A stretch of DNA of 64,000 nucleotides from CAYVUM01 sp964619055 (GCA_964619055.1 CAZUDB010000008.1:17320-81319), one strand, 5' to 3'. Numbered from the stretch's first letter, positions 37,051 through 46,414 are shown. The notes: a model not told the origin generated them from the sequence alone. A program made the numbers and translations.

Positions 37051-39281
37051 CGGCGCCCGACGCCCGCAGCGGATGGGCGGGGAAGCACCAGGCAAACGCC
37101 AAGAAGCAACCAGATGGCGCGCTGGAACATCATGTCGTGCACAAGGCTGACAATCGCGAACGCGAACAGCACCACAAACGCAATGGGTGGCATCGCGGCG
37201 GGGCCGCGGCACATCAAGGCAGGTCGGACCCACCACGCGAACCAGCCGAACGACCCGGCGAACACAGCAAACCCGACAAGACCGACCTCGGCAAGAAGCC
37301 AAAGCGCGGTGTTGTGAATGATCAAGGTTGCACCGGTTTCCCGGCTGAACGTTTCGATGAATGATCCCAGTCCGGCACCAAATAGTGGTGCCGTCGACCA
37401 AAGATCAAAGCCGGACACCATACTGGTCCAGCGTTCGTGATCTGACATCGGTGCAAAAGGAAGTAGCATTACTCCTTGTTTTACACCTCCACTAGATCCC
37501 AATATATATACCAAAATATCATTCCAGTAGATAATAATATTTGCGCCACATATGGAGAGTATAAAAGCTATGAAAAATGATAAATAATTTAGATTGCGCA
37601 AAAAAACTAACAATAATAATAATGCCAGAAAGGCACCAAGTGCGGCTCGGGAGCCAGATAGCCCAATTCCAATCAACAAGATTGTGAGGACCGCAATCTC
37701 TATTTTTGTCTGCTCAGGTCTAAAAATAAGGTGTCGTGCTGACAGGACCACAGAGAGTGCCAAAAGAATGATGAAGCCAAAAGCATTCGGGTTGGCTGAA
37801 AAACTCCTTAATCTTGGCTCGATAGAAAGCAGGCCGTGGAACAGCCCACTCTCAACAGTAAGTGTTGTAACAATTTCCACCAGACAAACGATGAACGCCA
37901 CAGCGACGAAAGCGCGCAGAATTGCTTGTATGCCATCGCGACCACAGGCCGTCACGGCCAGGATTCCGGTTGCGAGATATGCGAGCAAAACGGCCCAACC
38001 AACCAGCCGATTGGTGAGCGCCCAGCCGATCAGCCCGAACTGTGCGTAGCCGTTGATGAACCCAAAGATCAACACGACCGTCATCGCAGCCAATAGCCAC
38101 GGCAAAGCCGGCACCCGCCACGCCGGTACCTTGTGATCAATGACAAAGACCTGCCAGGCCAACAGCAATCCCCCAAGACACGCAAACGGATCGGCCAAGT
38201 TGATATTCAGGCCGGTACTTCCGATCGGCAGCCGGACCTGAAAGTAGATGCACGCGGCAGTCATGATCGGAACGGTCGTAGCCAGAAGAGGAAAAAGTGA
38301 TGTCGCTGATTTGGATTTCAAATGATCGTCGCTCGATACATCGTTTGAAACAGCTTTGCCTCTTTTAGTAAAAAGTAGAACCAGTACAACACTGATAGCC
38401 AGAGCACCAAGAGACAAGAGGCCAATCAAGATGGCGCTACCGAGCGCGGCGCCAGCGTTAACGCCAATTAAACCAAAGATAACAACGGCGCTGAGCTCGC
38501 GAACACCCCACCCGCTGGCACTGAGCGGCAAGCTCGCAGAAAGCATGACAATCGTTGACGCCGCGAAGACATCGCCCAGCGATATATCCGTGGAAAAGGA
38601 GCGGATTACGAGGATATAGGCTGTTACCATGAGTGATGAAGACAGCAAAGATAGAATAAAAGACAAGATCATGTATCGCGTATTGAAGTTTGTAACGATT
38701 GTATCAAATATTGATCGTAGGGTGTTTGGCATGCCAACCAACATCGCAACCAACACGCCGATTGCTGCAGCAAACAGAAGTCTGATCGTTTCGGCATGGC
38801 TCTGGTCAAATTGCGGAACAATCACTTGGAGGAGTTGTGTAGCACCGATGCCGGCAAAGGTCGCAAGTATCGCGAGGACGATTATCCTTTCCCCAAAAGT
38901 CAGGGAGATCGTCACACTCGCCGGTACACCCTCGCGACGCAGCATGACGGTGCGGGTGATCGCCTGACCGACGATTTAGAACATCACGCTGCCGGCAACT
39001 TGTCCCAGAACATTGGAGCGGGCGACGGCGGAGGGGCGCACGGGTTGCGAAAAGGCTTGTAACAGAGCCCAGAGCCGGAGGCTGGTAAGCTGGACGTTGA
39101 GAAATAGGCAAACAAAAACCAACAGCAATGTACGGACTTCAATTGTTCTAATATTTTGAACAATTTCCGAAAAATCGTAGTGCCAAAAAAGATAGGCTAA
39201 GATCCCTAGCGAAATAAGCAGCGTGCCGCTTGCACCGATATTCGCCATATGCCCGCCCTTCGACTTAGAAGGTAGGCGCAT
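37032..39281 (-). pseudogene. Flippase-like (LPG synthase TM) domain fused to O-antigen ligase domain, interrupted by an in-frame stop
   Basis: One reading frame covers two membrane domains. Domain 1 (about 320 residues) resembles the lysylphosphatidylglycerol synthase TM/AglD flippase-like family: SLRLWALLQAF, GQVAGSVMF, LRREGVPASVTISLTFGERI and LPLSASGWGVREL. Domain 2 (about 440 residues) resembles Wzy_C O-antigen ligases: LNINLADPFACLGGLLL, SANPNAFGFIILLAL, GIGLSGSRAALGAFLALLLL and HNTALWLLAEVGLVG. A TAA at 38976-38978 interrupts domain 1 in frame: the codons on both sides continue the family pattern with no frameshift. Translation could restart at the ATG at 38945, giving 637 residues with a truncated domain 1. 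The N-terminal start is uncertain (39281 or 39248). The DNA is much more AT-rich than its neighbours, suggesting transfer. It is convergent with the dehydratase gene. Confidence 0.75.
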
Positions 39282-39561
39282 GTTGCGTTGCCGGAGTCCA
39301 AGAAATGATATCAATACTGAAAACCCCCTATGTTTATCGACAATATGTTTTTGTATCCTCACCTAGTTGACATTCGGTGGGTGTTTCAAGTCCGATTCGT
39401 CTCTCACTGCGGAATCTATTTTTTTTAGGCATTTTCTGTCGGTTGAGACCGAAATGTTGCCGAAAAGCGGACGCGATTTATGGGGAGCCACTGGTGTGGT
39501 TTGTGCGGGCCCGGTCGTGCTAGGAGACCCCTGATCTAGCAGTTTGAGAGGCAGAACGATC

Positions 39562-41124
39562 ATGATTAGGCGGGCGCTTATCTCCGTTTCCGATAAATCT
39601 GGCCTTGTGAACTTCGCCCGCGACCTGTCGGCGGCCGGTGTCCAGATCCTGTCAACTGGGGGTTCGGCCGCGGCGCTGCGCGAGGCTGGAATTGTCGTCA
39701 CGGAGGTGTCCGACCATACTGGGTTCCCAGAAATCATGGACGGGCGCGTCAAAACGCTGCACCCGATAATTCATGGCGGCCTCCTCGGCATCCGGGGCAA
39801 CGATGAGCACGAAGCCGCCATGGCGGTCCATGCCATCGCGCCTATAGACCTTTTGGTAGCAAATTTATACCCCTTTGAGGTGACGGTGGCACGTGGAGCG
39901 GATGCCGACATGTGCATTGAGAACATTGATATCGGCGGCCCCGCTCTGATCCGGGGGGCGGCCAAGAACCACCAGTTTGTCACCGTCGTGGTTGATCCGG
40001 CGGATTACGACGTCGTGTTGGAGGAGATGCGCGCGCGTAACGGGGACACAAGCTTGGAAACGCGCCGTCGGCTCGCCGCCAAGGCCTACGCCCGAACCGG
40101 GGCTTACGATGCGGCCATCGCCAACTGGTTTGCGGACTACCTGGGTGAGCCGTTTCCGGAACGGCTGGTGGTTGCCGGCGAGCGGCGTCAGCGGTTGCGC
40201 TACGGCGAGAACCCGCACCAGCGTGCGGCGTTCTACGTCACGGACCCGCGGCGCCCGGGCCTCGCGACGGCCGAGCAGATCCAGGGCAAGGAGCTTAGCT
40301 TCAACAACCTGAACGACACCGACGCGGCCCTGGATCTGGTGTCCGAGTTCTCGTCCGCCGCTGTCGCTATTTTGAAGCATGCCAACCCCTGCGGCGTTGC
40401 CTTGGGCGAAACCCACCTGGATGCCTGGCAGCGCGCACTAGCCTGCGATCCGGTCAGCGCCTTCGGTGGCATCGTTGCGGTCAATGGCACCATCAGTGGC
40501 GACTTGGCCGAGGCCTTGGCCGAGATTTTCCTGGAGGTGGTGATCGCCCCGGATGCGGATGCCGATGCTAGGCTCGTGTTCGGTGCCAAGAAGAACCTGC
40601 GGGTGCTGCTGACCGGCGGGCTGCCGGATGCCTCGCTGCCGGCCATGACCGTCCGCTCGCTGGCGGGCGGCTTGCTGCTGCAGTCGCGGGACCACGCGGT
40701 GATCGAAGAGGCGCCACGCTTGGTTACCGCGCGGGCGCCAACGGAGCGCGAAGCGGCCGATCTCGATTTCGCCTTTACGGTGTGCAAGCACGTCAAGTCC
40801 AATGCCATCGTTTTTTGTAAGGACTTGGCGACCGTCGGGGTGGGCGCTGGCCAAATGAGCCGGGTCGACTCCGCCCGGCTTGCGGTCTGGAAGGCCGAGG
40901 AGGCGAGGGCTGCGGCTGGTGAGGCGATGCCGCGAACAGAGGGATCGGTGGTTGGCTCGGATGCGTTCTTTCCGTTCCCCGACGGGCTTCGGGTGTGCTC
41001 GGAGGCCGGTGCCACCGCCGTTATCCAGCCTGGTGGCTCCATGCGCGATGACGACGTGATCCGGGCCGCGGACGAAGACGGCATGGCCATGCTGTTCACC
41101 GCGATGCGGCACTTTAGACACTGA
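39562..41124 (+). CDS. purH: Bifunctional AICAR transformylase / IMP cyclohydrolase
   Basis: A 520-residue enzyme for the last two steps of IMP synthesis. The N-terminal cyclohydrolase domain starts IRRALISVSDKSGLVNFARDL with STGGSAAALREAG and GFPEIMDGRVKTLHPIIHGG. The C-terminal transformylase domain has RYGENPHQRAAFY, LKHANPCGVA, DPVSAFGGIVAVN and the late FCKDLATVGVGAGQMSRVDS. Length is normal. The ATG at 39562 follows a GAGAGGCAG site. It is usually next to the heparinase-family gene; here the polysaccharide locus separates the two by 7.8 kb. Confidence 0.97.
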   Translation: MIRRALISVSDKSGLVNFARDLSAAGVQILSTGGSAAALREAGIVVTEVSDHTGFPEIMDGRVKTLHPIIHGGLLGIRGNDEHEAAMAVHAIAPIDLLVANLYPFEVTVARGADADMCIENIDIGGPALIRGAAKNHQFVTVVVDPADYDVVLEEMRARNGDTSLETRRRLAAKAYARTGAYDAAIANWFADYLGEPFPERLVVAGERRQRLRYGENPHQRAAFYVTDPRRPGLATAEQIQGKELSFNNLNDTDAALDLVSEFSSAAVAILKHANPCGVALGETHLDAWQRALACDPVSAFGGIVAVNGTISGDLAEALAEIFLEVVIAPDADADARLVFGAKKNLRVLLTGGLPDASLPAMTVRSLAGGLLLQSRDHAVIEEAPRLVTARAPTEREAADLDFAFTVCKHVKSNAIVFCKDLATVGVGAGQMSRVDSARLAVWKAEEARAAAGEAMPRTEGSVVGSDAFFPFPDGLRVCSEAGATAVIQPGGSMRDDDVIRAADEDGMAMLFTAMRHFRH

Positions 41125-41289
41125 GGCTATCAGATGGGATCGGGGCCAGGTCCTCCGGCTGGGCGTACGGAACAACGCGCGCGAAGGCCATGGTCCTGAA
41201 TGAGTGCTGATGCTACGCTTTTGGGTTGACGTGTTGACCGAGCGTGAATGATCAATTTGATCGACTGCGGACAGGTTGGAGACCTTTAG

Positions 41290-41736
41290 ATGCTCAAGGT
41301 GCTTGCGATCGGCGCCACCGCCCTGCCGCTTGCGGTTGTCTCACCGTTGGCCCAGGCCTCGTTCGGAACGGAGGAAGAGGCGCGGCTGATGCTCCAGAAA
41401 GCCGTCGGTGAGATCGCCGCAGGCAAGGAAGAGGCGCTCAGGATGTTCACGAGGGGTGAAGGCGGCTTTCGGGACCGCGACCTCTACGTTTTTTGCGGCA
41501 ACGAGGACGGGCGTTTCACGGCCCATCCGACATTGGTGGGCCAACCGCTGGTGGGACTGAGAGACATCAGCGGCAAGGACATCGGTAGGGAGATGTACGT
41601 TGCCGCCAAGGAAAACCAGATTTCCGAGGTGACTTATCAATGGCCGCGTCCCGGTGAGGTCACGCCGACCCGCAAGACCGCGCTGGTGACTCGCATCGAC
41701 GATCAAGTTTGCGCCGTCGGCTACTACCACAACTGA
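41290..41736 (+). CDS. Cache-domain exported protein
   Basis: A 148-residue protein with a signal peptide (about residues 1-23, ending LAQAS). The body is a single small Cache-type sensor domain: MLQKAVGEIAAGKEEALRMFTRGEGGFRDRDLYVFC, then FTAHPTLVGQPLVGLRDISGKDIGREM and TYQWPRPGEVTPTRKTALVTRIDDQVCAVGYY. Stand-alone periplasmic Cache proteins bind small ligands and are common in alphaproteobacteria; the partner is unknown. TTGAC-like promoter elements lie upstream, but none is convincing. Confidence 0.8.
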   Translation: MLKVLAIGATALPLAVVSPLAQASFGTEEEARLMLQKAVGEIAAGKEEALRMFTRGEGGFRDRDLYVFCGNEDGRFTAHPTLVGQPLVGLRDISGKDIGREMYVAAKENQISEVTYQWPRPGEVTPTRKTALVTRIDDQVCAVGYYHN

Positions 41737-41797
41737 AGCCGAGGGCCCGATCCGGGCGTGGCGGCGAGTCCGCAGAACGAAGGTTTCGTGGCCGGGC

Positions 41798-43693
41798 TCA
41801 GCCACCCTTGTAGTCGCGATCGAAGGCATAGAGCCGCAGCTCACTGGGCGGGCTTACGTAACTGCGCTTCCGGTCGCGATTGGGCGGCAGCACTTCCCAG
41901 CGGAGAACATACTCCAGGCTGGAGTCCGGCACGGCCGGGGCGCCCATGGAGTCGGACCAGACGTAGCGCACGCCAAGCCGCTCACCGGCGGCTTTGCAGG
42001 CATCGCAGCGGGTTTCGATGTGTGTTAGGCTCGCCGGCAATTCAGCTTGCAGCCCTTTGCCGCGATAGGGTTTGCCGGTGTTGACGAAGCCGGCATCGCA
42101 GGTGCGCGAAGTATCCTGGACGATATAGTTGGCGCCGCCACCGCCGCGCAGGCGCATGAGCTGGGTCAGGGTTCCGTCCCGTTGCCGCATCGGCGGCTGG
42201 ACGCGCATGGGGTTTCCGCCGATCACGCCCTTACCCCAGAATTTGTACGGCTGGTCCCATTCCTTCATGAGGTGGATGACCCACTGACCATCCTGGAAGC
42301 GCGCGTTGTAGATGTTGGATTCAACGCCTTGCCAACAGGGCGGATTGGCGCACGTGTTCGGAACGGGTTCGTCATACTTGTGATAGGTGATCAAGGGCTG
42401 GCCACAGCCATCAAAGCCGATTCGTGAACCGCGCAGGCCACCGAACACGGGAATCGGATCGACGGGAACGGTGTTCTCCGGCGTGATCGGAAGCGAGATC
42501 GGTGTGCCGTCCGCCCAAAACCAAGACTTCAGATCCGGGCTCTTGGCATAGCTTAAGGTGTGATTGTACTGTGCGCCGCCAATATCGCGCCAATGAAAAG
42601 AAACGTGATACCAATTGTCGGGTCCGAGGATCGGGATACCCAGCCGTTCACCCGAAAAATAAACCCGCGTAAAAGGCTCCGTTGCTCTGAACAGAAACAG
42701 CGGCTCCGTCATCAGCGGCGCCCAGGTTTTGGTTTTGGGGTCGTATCTGTTAAAGTACCAGCCTGGTGAGGTCTTGGATTTCGAACGAAAACTGAAGACG
42801 AGAACGCCGCCGGGTGTCACAAAAAATCTAGGGTACGTAATTCGACGCTCGCGATTTGGAGAGACCATGCTCGCGGGTTGTAAAGTGCTGATGTCTCCGG
42901 CGGTGGAAGTGCGAAAGTAAACAAGCGCTCTGTCGCTCATGTTTCCCGAAACATGGAGATGACCTTCAGAGTCGATCCCCATGGTGACATAGTCGTGGGA
43001 GTTCCAACCGACAAAGCTATCCAGTTTTTTGATTTCAAATGTCGATGATGACAACGACCGGCTGGCTATCGTCATCTGCTGGTTTTCGGCATAGTAGGCG
43101 ACGTACTGCTTGTTGCCCAGCGTCAACAAGTCAAAGCGCAGAAATTGACCGGAAAAGGCTTTTCCCACAGGGACAACTTCACGGATGCTTGGCGGAAGCG
43201 GTGTGGTGTTGTTGGTGATATAGAGCTTGTCCAGCCGGGCATCCCGTTCCTGACCATACAGAGTTAGAGTATGCCGGCCGGCCTCAAGCGGGAAGGTGCG
43301 GATCGCCTTGTTATCGTTGACGCTGATCCACGTCCAATACGGGTTGACGCCGAGCTCCCAGGTTATGGGCTCCTGATCATTGAGGGATATACGAAACGTG
43401 TCCGCGTTTTTTCTTAAGCTTAAGACACGGCCCCAGATCACATAATCGCCAGCGCTGTCCACCTCGAACTCATAGACCGCCTGTCCGCCCGGTTTTTTCT
43501 TGCTCAAACGCAAGAACTTGGCACCCGAGGCATCGTTGTCGTTCGCAATGACCAGCGGCTTTTTGACAGGCGACACCGGGGCCTCGGCTTCGATCCATAC
43601 CTCGACGGTCTCGGCTTGGGTCTCCTGCGCTGCGAGCGGCGAGCCGGAGACCAACAGGACGAAAAACGCCAGAACCACCAAAACCGTGTGCAT
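41798..43693 (-). CDS. Secreted BNR-4 repeat protein, possible polysaccharide-active protein
   Basis: A 631-residue protein with a signal peptide (MHTVLVVLAFFVLLVSG to LAAQ). Residues about 25-170 look like a carbohydrate-binding beta-sandwich (VWIEAEAPVSP, YEFEVDSAGDYVIWGRV, WTWISVNDNK, LEAGRHTLTLYGQERDARLDKLYI). The rest fits BNR-4 family propellers: WNSHDYVTMGIDSEGHLHVSGN, DRALVYFRTS, RRITYPRFF, SPGWYFNRYDP. This propeller type is shared with some polysaccharide lyases (ulvan-lyase-like), but I cannot confirm catalytic residues. Six or more cysteines near the C-terminus suggest disulphides. The start is the signal-peptide ATG at 43693; the in-frame extension upstream is not credible. Confidence 0.75.
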   Translation of the reverse strand: MHTVLVVLAFFVLLVSGSPLAAQETQAETVEVWIEAEAPVSPVKKPLVIANDNDASGAKFLRLSKKKPGGQAVYEFEVDSAGDYVIWGRVLSLRKNADTFRISLNDQEPITWELGVNPYWTWISVNDNKAIRTFPLEAGRHTLTLYGQERDARLDKLYITNNTTPLPPSIREVVPVGKAFSGQFLRFDLLTLGNKQYVAYYAENQQMTIASRSLSSSTFEIKKLDSFVGWNSHDYVTMGIDSEGHLHVSGNMSDRALVYFRTSTAGDISTLQPASMVSPNRERRITYPRFFVTPGGVLVFSFRSKSKTSPGWYFNRYDPKTKTWAPLMTEPLFLFRATEPFTRVYFSGERLGIPILGPDNWYHVSFHWRDIGGAQYNHTLSYAKSPDLKSWFWADGTPISLPITPENTVPVDPIPVFGGLRGSRIGFDGCGQPLITYHKYDEPVPNTCANPPCWQGVESNIYNARFQDGQWVIHLMKEWDQPYKFWGKGVIGGNPMRVQPPMRQRDGTLTQLMRLRGGGGANYIVQDTSRTCDAGFVNTGKPYRGKGLQAELPASLTHIETRCDACKAAGERLGVRYVWSDSMGAPAVPDSSLEYVLRWEVLPPNRDRKRSYVSPPSELRLYAFDRDYKGG

Positions 43694-43870
43694 GACCCTC
43701 ACCGAATTCCGTTGTTGATTATTTAACTCAAGGGGCGTGCTTGAACCGCGTGATATCGAGGGCTGATGCCGGAATGCGGGCGCCCCGCGGACCGCTGTCC
43801 ACGCACCGCACGGATACACCAATTCGGCGGCCGAGTCAGATCGGAAGTGCGTGAGCGCTCGGCGTTGGCA

Positions 43871-44275
43871 TCAAGGCTGGATCAAGAGGGGCTCATCACT
43901 GAAGATCGCGAGCCAGACCGTGGGCTCGTCGGGAGCGGTCCAGGTCACCCGATGGCGGCACCGGCGCGGCAGCAACAGCGCATCGCCAGGCCCGAGCGAA
44001 CGCTCCGCTGCCTCGCCCTCGATTTGCAGCCGGGCCTGTCCGGCGAGCACCAGGACCCACTCGGCTTGCGCCTGATCGTACCAAAATCCCTCCGGCGAGG
44101 CCTGGCCGAAGGAGATGATGCGCTCGACGCGAAGCCCACGACCCTGGAGCAGGGTGTCGACCACTTCCATTGTCTGCGGTGGTGGCAAAGCGGCAAGCAG
44201 GTGCTGCGTTGGGTGCTGCACGGTCGGTGCCGCTCCGCCGTCGATTCTGCCCGAGGGGATGCGGTCCTCAGCCAC
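43871..44275 (-). CDS. Cupin domain protein
   Basis: A 134-residue single-domain cupin. Visible: LLQGRGLRVERIISFGQASPEGFWYDQAQAEWVLVLAG (cupin motif 1 region), then GDALLLPRRCRHRVTWT (motif 2 with histidines) and EPTVWLAIFSDEPLL. It resembles the small cytosolic cupins of unknown substrate found in many proteobacteria. The GTG start at 44275 gives a lead of about 35 residues that is loosely conserved. It lies 21 bp downstream of the HdeD-like gene on the same strand and may be co-transcribed. Confidence 0.85.
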   Translation of the reverse strand: MAEDRIPSGRIDGGAAPTVQHPTQHLLAALPPPQTMEVVDTLLQGRGLRVERIISFGQASPEGFWYDQAQAEWVLVLAGQARLQIEGEAAERSLGPGDALLLPRRCRHRVTWTAPDEPTVWLAIFSDEPLLIQP

Positions 44276-44296
44276 GTGGCTGTTCGCGTTTGCGCT

Positions 44297-44914
44297 TTAG
44301 AACGGCTCCAATCCACCGGGTGAATTGCGGATTTTCCACGCCATGTAGGCCAGCGCAGCTCCCTCCACGACCAGCAAAATGCCGATGAACAAGCCCAGCA
44401 CCCAGAGGGTCGAAACCGGATTGGCGAGCAGAAAAATGGACAGAAGGATGCCAACAAGGCCGCTGGCCAGCACCCAACCCCAATTGGGCATTGGGCGGAT
44501 GGTAAAGGCCAAAATCACCTTCGAAACGCCTTCGACCATGAAAAACACGATCAACAACAGGCTGACCGTGATCACCGCCACCTCCGGGTTGAGCACGAAC
44601 ATCAGGCCGACAATGACGGCCAAGGCGGCCGAGAGAAGCTGCAGCCAGAAATGGTGGACGTTGTGGGAGCCGATCAGACTGATGGCCTGGAACACGCCGG
44701 TCACGATCAGGAGCCAGCCGAGAACATAGATGATGGCGGCCGAGGAGATCAGCGGATAGATCAACGCGACGATGCCGGCCAGGACCATCAGCACCCCTTG
44801 GATGATGTACCAGAGCGAGTGCTTCCGCACCGCAGTCTGCAAGGCTTCCCTCATCGCCTTGGTGGCGGCCTCCATGCTCATGGGTTCCGCTGAGGGATTT
44901 TGCGTTTCTGTCAT
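44297..44914 (-). CDS. HdeD family membrane protein
   Basis: A 205-residue protein with six hydrophobic segments in three hairpins, the layout of DUF308/HdeD proteins: LWYIIQGVLMVLAGIVALIYP, IYVLGWLLIVTGVFQAISLIG, VVFFMVEGVSKVILAF, NWGWVLASGLVGILLSIFLL and LWVLGLFIGILLVVEGAALAYMAW. E. coli HdeD contributes to acid resistance at high density; in other bacteria the role is undefined. The ATG at 44914 follows GGGAGGAC at about 8 nt; the long in-frame extension to 45091 is noncoding. Confidence 0.88.
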   Translation of the reverse strand: MTETQNPSAEPMSMEAATKAMREALQTAVRKHSLWYIIQGVLMVLAGIVALIYPLISSAAIIYVLGWLLIVTGVFQAISLIGSHNVHHFWLQLLSAALAVIVGLMFVLNPEVAVITVSLLLIVFFMVEGVSKVILAFTIRPMPNWGWVLASGLVGILLSIFLLANPVSTLWVLGLFIGILLVVEGAALAYMAWKIRNSPGGLEPF

Positions 44915-45156
44915 TGGATGATGTCCTCCCGACCTGAACGTTGCGTACAACCGGTGACCCCCTTGTTCGGGCAGCACCACGTCATGGCATTGACCCGCGA
45001 CGCCCGCAAGAGAGCGGATTTGGGCCGCAAATCTCGGCGCCAAGTGTAGCACCCGACGAGGCGCTTGCCCCGCCCGCTTTGCGGGCCTCAAGCCAATGCA
45101 CCGGGAACTTCCCGGTCCCGTCGTTGGCCGCCTCCGGTAGTGGCGTCGAACCGCCA

Positions 45157-45176
45157 GTGTAAAAAGCCCTTAACAC
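45157..45176. promoter_or_regulatory. Second, imperfect copy of the TGTAAG-type palindrome
   Basis: GTGTAAAAAGCCCTTAACAC shares TGTAA and CCCTTA with the palindrome at 45293-45310 and has outer GTGT/ACAC symmetry. It lies about 200 bp upstream of the sigma-54 promoter, a usual distance range for activator sites. It is weaker than the other copy. Confidence 0.4.
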
Positions 45177-45292
45177 AATGCGGTGATCAAGCCGGCAACC
45201 CCAGCCTCTCTATAACCAATTGAAAATTCGAAGAAATGTGGCGCGCTGTCGACGCCTTTCCGGCCCGCAGGCACCGGTCTGGCCTCGAGCAG

Positions 45293-45310
45293 TGTAAGGA
45301 ATCCCTTACA
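45293..45310. promoter_or_regulatory. Palindromic candidate enhancer (activator) site
   Basis: TGTAAGGAATCCCTTACA has 7-nt arms (TGTAAGG / CCTTACA) around a 4-nt centre. It is about 65 bp upstream of the -24 element of the sigma-54 promoter, as expected for the binding site of a bacterial enhancer-binding protein. PEP-CTERM genes in other bacteria are known to be driven by sigma-54 with the PrsK/PrsR two-component system, so a PrsR-type activator is a reasonable guess. Confidence 0.6.
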
Positions 45311-45373
45311 GATTCGCGTGTTGGGCGGCATGCCGATACAGCTATGCCACTAGAAATAATCACGTCTTTCGTT

Positions 45374-45388
45374 TGGCACAACTTTTGC
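45374..45388 (+). promoter_or_regulatory. Sigma-54 (-24/-12) promoter of the DUF1194/PEP-CTERM gene
   Basis: TGGCACAACTTTTGC matches TGGCAC-N5-TTGC exactly, with GG (45375-45376) and GC (45387-45388) in the required phase. Transcription would start near 45400, giving a leader of about 100 nt before the ATG at 45502. Confidence 0.8.
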
Positions 45389-45501
45389 GGGCAATTCGAT
45401 TGCCCAATGATGGGCGCTCAATCGGGACAGAGACCGCACACCCCAAGCCGGACCAGCGGCAAAGGGGCCTAGCGGTCAACTTTGATAGGAGTTGAAAGAC
45501 A

Positions 45502-46353
45502 ATGCACGCAAAAATTGTCGGACTGGTCGCTACGACCGCTCTCGCGGCGACGCTGATGGCTCCGGGTGCGGCTAAGGCCGTTTCCGTGGGATTGGAACTG
45601 AGCATTCTGGCCGACGTTTCGGGCAGCGTTGATGCAACCGAGTTCGCGTTGCAGCGCGACGCATACGCCGATGCCTTCAAGTCGATGGCGGTTAAAGATG
45701 CCATTGCCGCCAACCCGACGGGCTCCATTGCCGTCAACTTCGTTTGGTGGTCGGGCCCCGGCAGCCAAAGTGAAGCCCTGCCGTGGCAGGTTGTAACTGC
45801 CGCAAACGCGGACGCCTTCGGTGACTTGATTGCCGGCTTGGGCCGTCCGTTCGGTGGCACGACAGCACCGCAAAGCGCTATTGACTTCGTGATCACCGGT
45901 GGCGGCGGTGATCCCTTCGACAACGGCTTCGACTCACCTCGGCAGATCATCGATATCTCCACCGACGGTGTTTCCAACAACGATCCCGGCAACACCGCCG
46001 GCGCGGTCGGTTCGGCGGCAGGCTGCTTGACCGGTGGCAACATCGCCAACTGCACCACCTTTGGTCGTGACAACGCGATCGCCGCGGGTGTTGACGCCAT
46101 CAACGCCATCGTCATCGATCCGTCGCCGTCGGGCCCGTCGCTCGCTTTGGTGCAGGAGTATGCCGAAGGTGCCCTTTTGGCCGGCGATAACCTCCCGCTG
46201 TTCGTGGCCGACGACTTCAATGACTTCTCCTCGATCATCGTGCAGAAGTTGGAACGCGAAATCTCCGACGCGCCGGTGCCGGCGTCCTTGACTCTGCTGG
46301 GCATCGGGCTGCTCGCGCTCGGCCGCGGCGTCCGCGGCCGCGCGAAGAGCTAG
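45502..46353 (+). CDS. DUF1194 (VWA-like) exported protein with PEP-CTERM-type sorting tail
   Basis: A 283-residue protein. Signal peptide 1-26 ends AAKA. The mature part is the DUF1194 family, a von Willebrand A-like fold with the MIDAS motif DVSGS at 38-42 and ISTDGVSNNDPGN later (family hallmark DGxxN). The last 26 residues form a sorting signal: PVPASLTLLGIGLLALG, then basic RGVRGRAKS, equivalent to the VPEPA/VPxPA-hydrophobic-basic PEP-CTERM tail that exosortase cuts. It is thus probably exported, processed at the inner membrane and displayed or released with exopolysaccharide. TAGGAG precedes the ATG. No exosortase gene is in the window. A strong hairpin follows the stop. Confidence 0.88.
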   Translation: MHAKIVGLVATTALAATLMAPGAAKAVSVGLELSILADVSGSVDATEFALQRDAYADAFKSMAVKDAIAANPTGSIAVNFVWWSGPGSQSEALPWQVVTAANADAFGDLIAGLGRPFGGTTAPQSAIDFVITGGGGDPFDNGFDSPRQIIDISTDGVSNNDPGNTAGAVGSAAGCLTGGNIANCTTFGRDNAIAAGVDAINAIVIDPSPSGPSLALVQEYAEGALLAGDNLPLFVADDFNDFSSIIVQKLEREISDAPVPASLTLLGIGLLALGRGVRGRAKS

Positions 46354-46387
46354 TAAGCAATTCGCCAAGCTTTCTCCATATCGGTGC

Positions 46388-46414
46388 AGCGGCGGCCCAC
46401 GACGGGCCGCCGCT
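46388..46414 (+). terminator. GC-rich hairpin after the DUF1194 gene
   Basis: An 11-bp perfect stem (AGCGGCGGCCC at 46388-46398, GGGCCGCCGCT at 46404-46414) with loop ACGAC lies 35 bp after the stop. It has no T-run, only TTGCG after it, but such GC-rich hairpins commonly end transcripts in this group. Confidence 0.65.

Larger units (their letters stand above)
44915..45501. other. Regulatory intergenic region between the HdeD-like gene and the DUF1194/PEP-CTERM gene
   Basis: About 590 bp separate two divergent genes. I see no protein gene. It contains two local hairpins (GCCCGC/GCGGGC at 45072-45086; CCGGGAA/TTCCCGG at 45101-45115), two related palindromic elements at 45157-45176 and 45293-45310, and a sigma-54 promoter at 45374-45388 reading toward the DUF1194 gene. 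Confidence 0.7.

Noticed and set aside
41252..41264. Palindrome GATCA-ATT-TGATC upstream of the Cache gene as an operator
   Set aside because: Short, single copy and no supporting context.
43715..43760. Sigma-54-like match upstream of the BNR-4 gene (minus strand, GCACG-N4-TTGA)
   Set aside because: The essential GG and GC dinucleotides are AG and GA.
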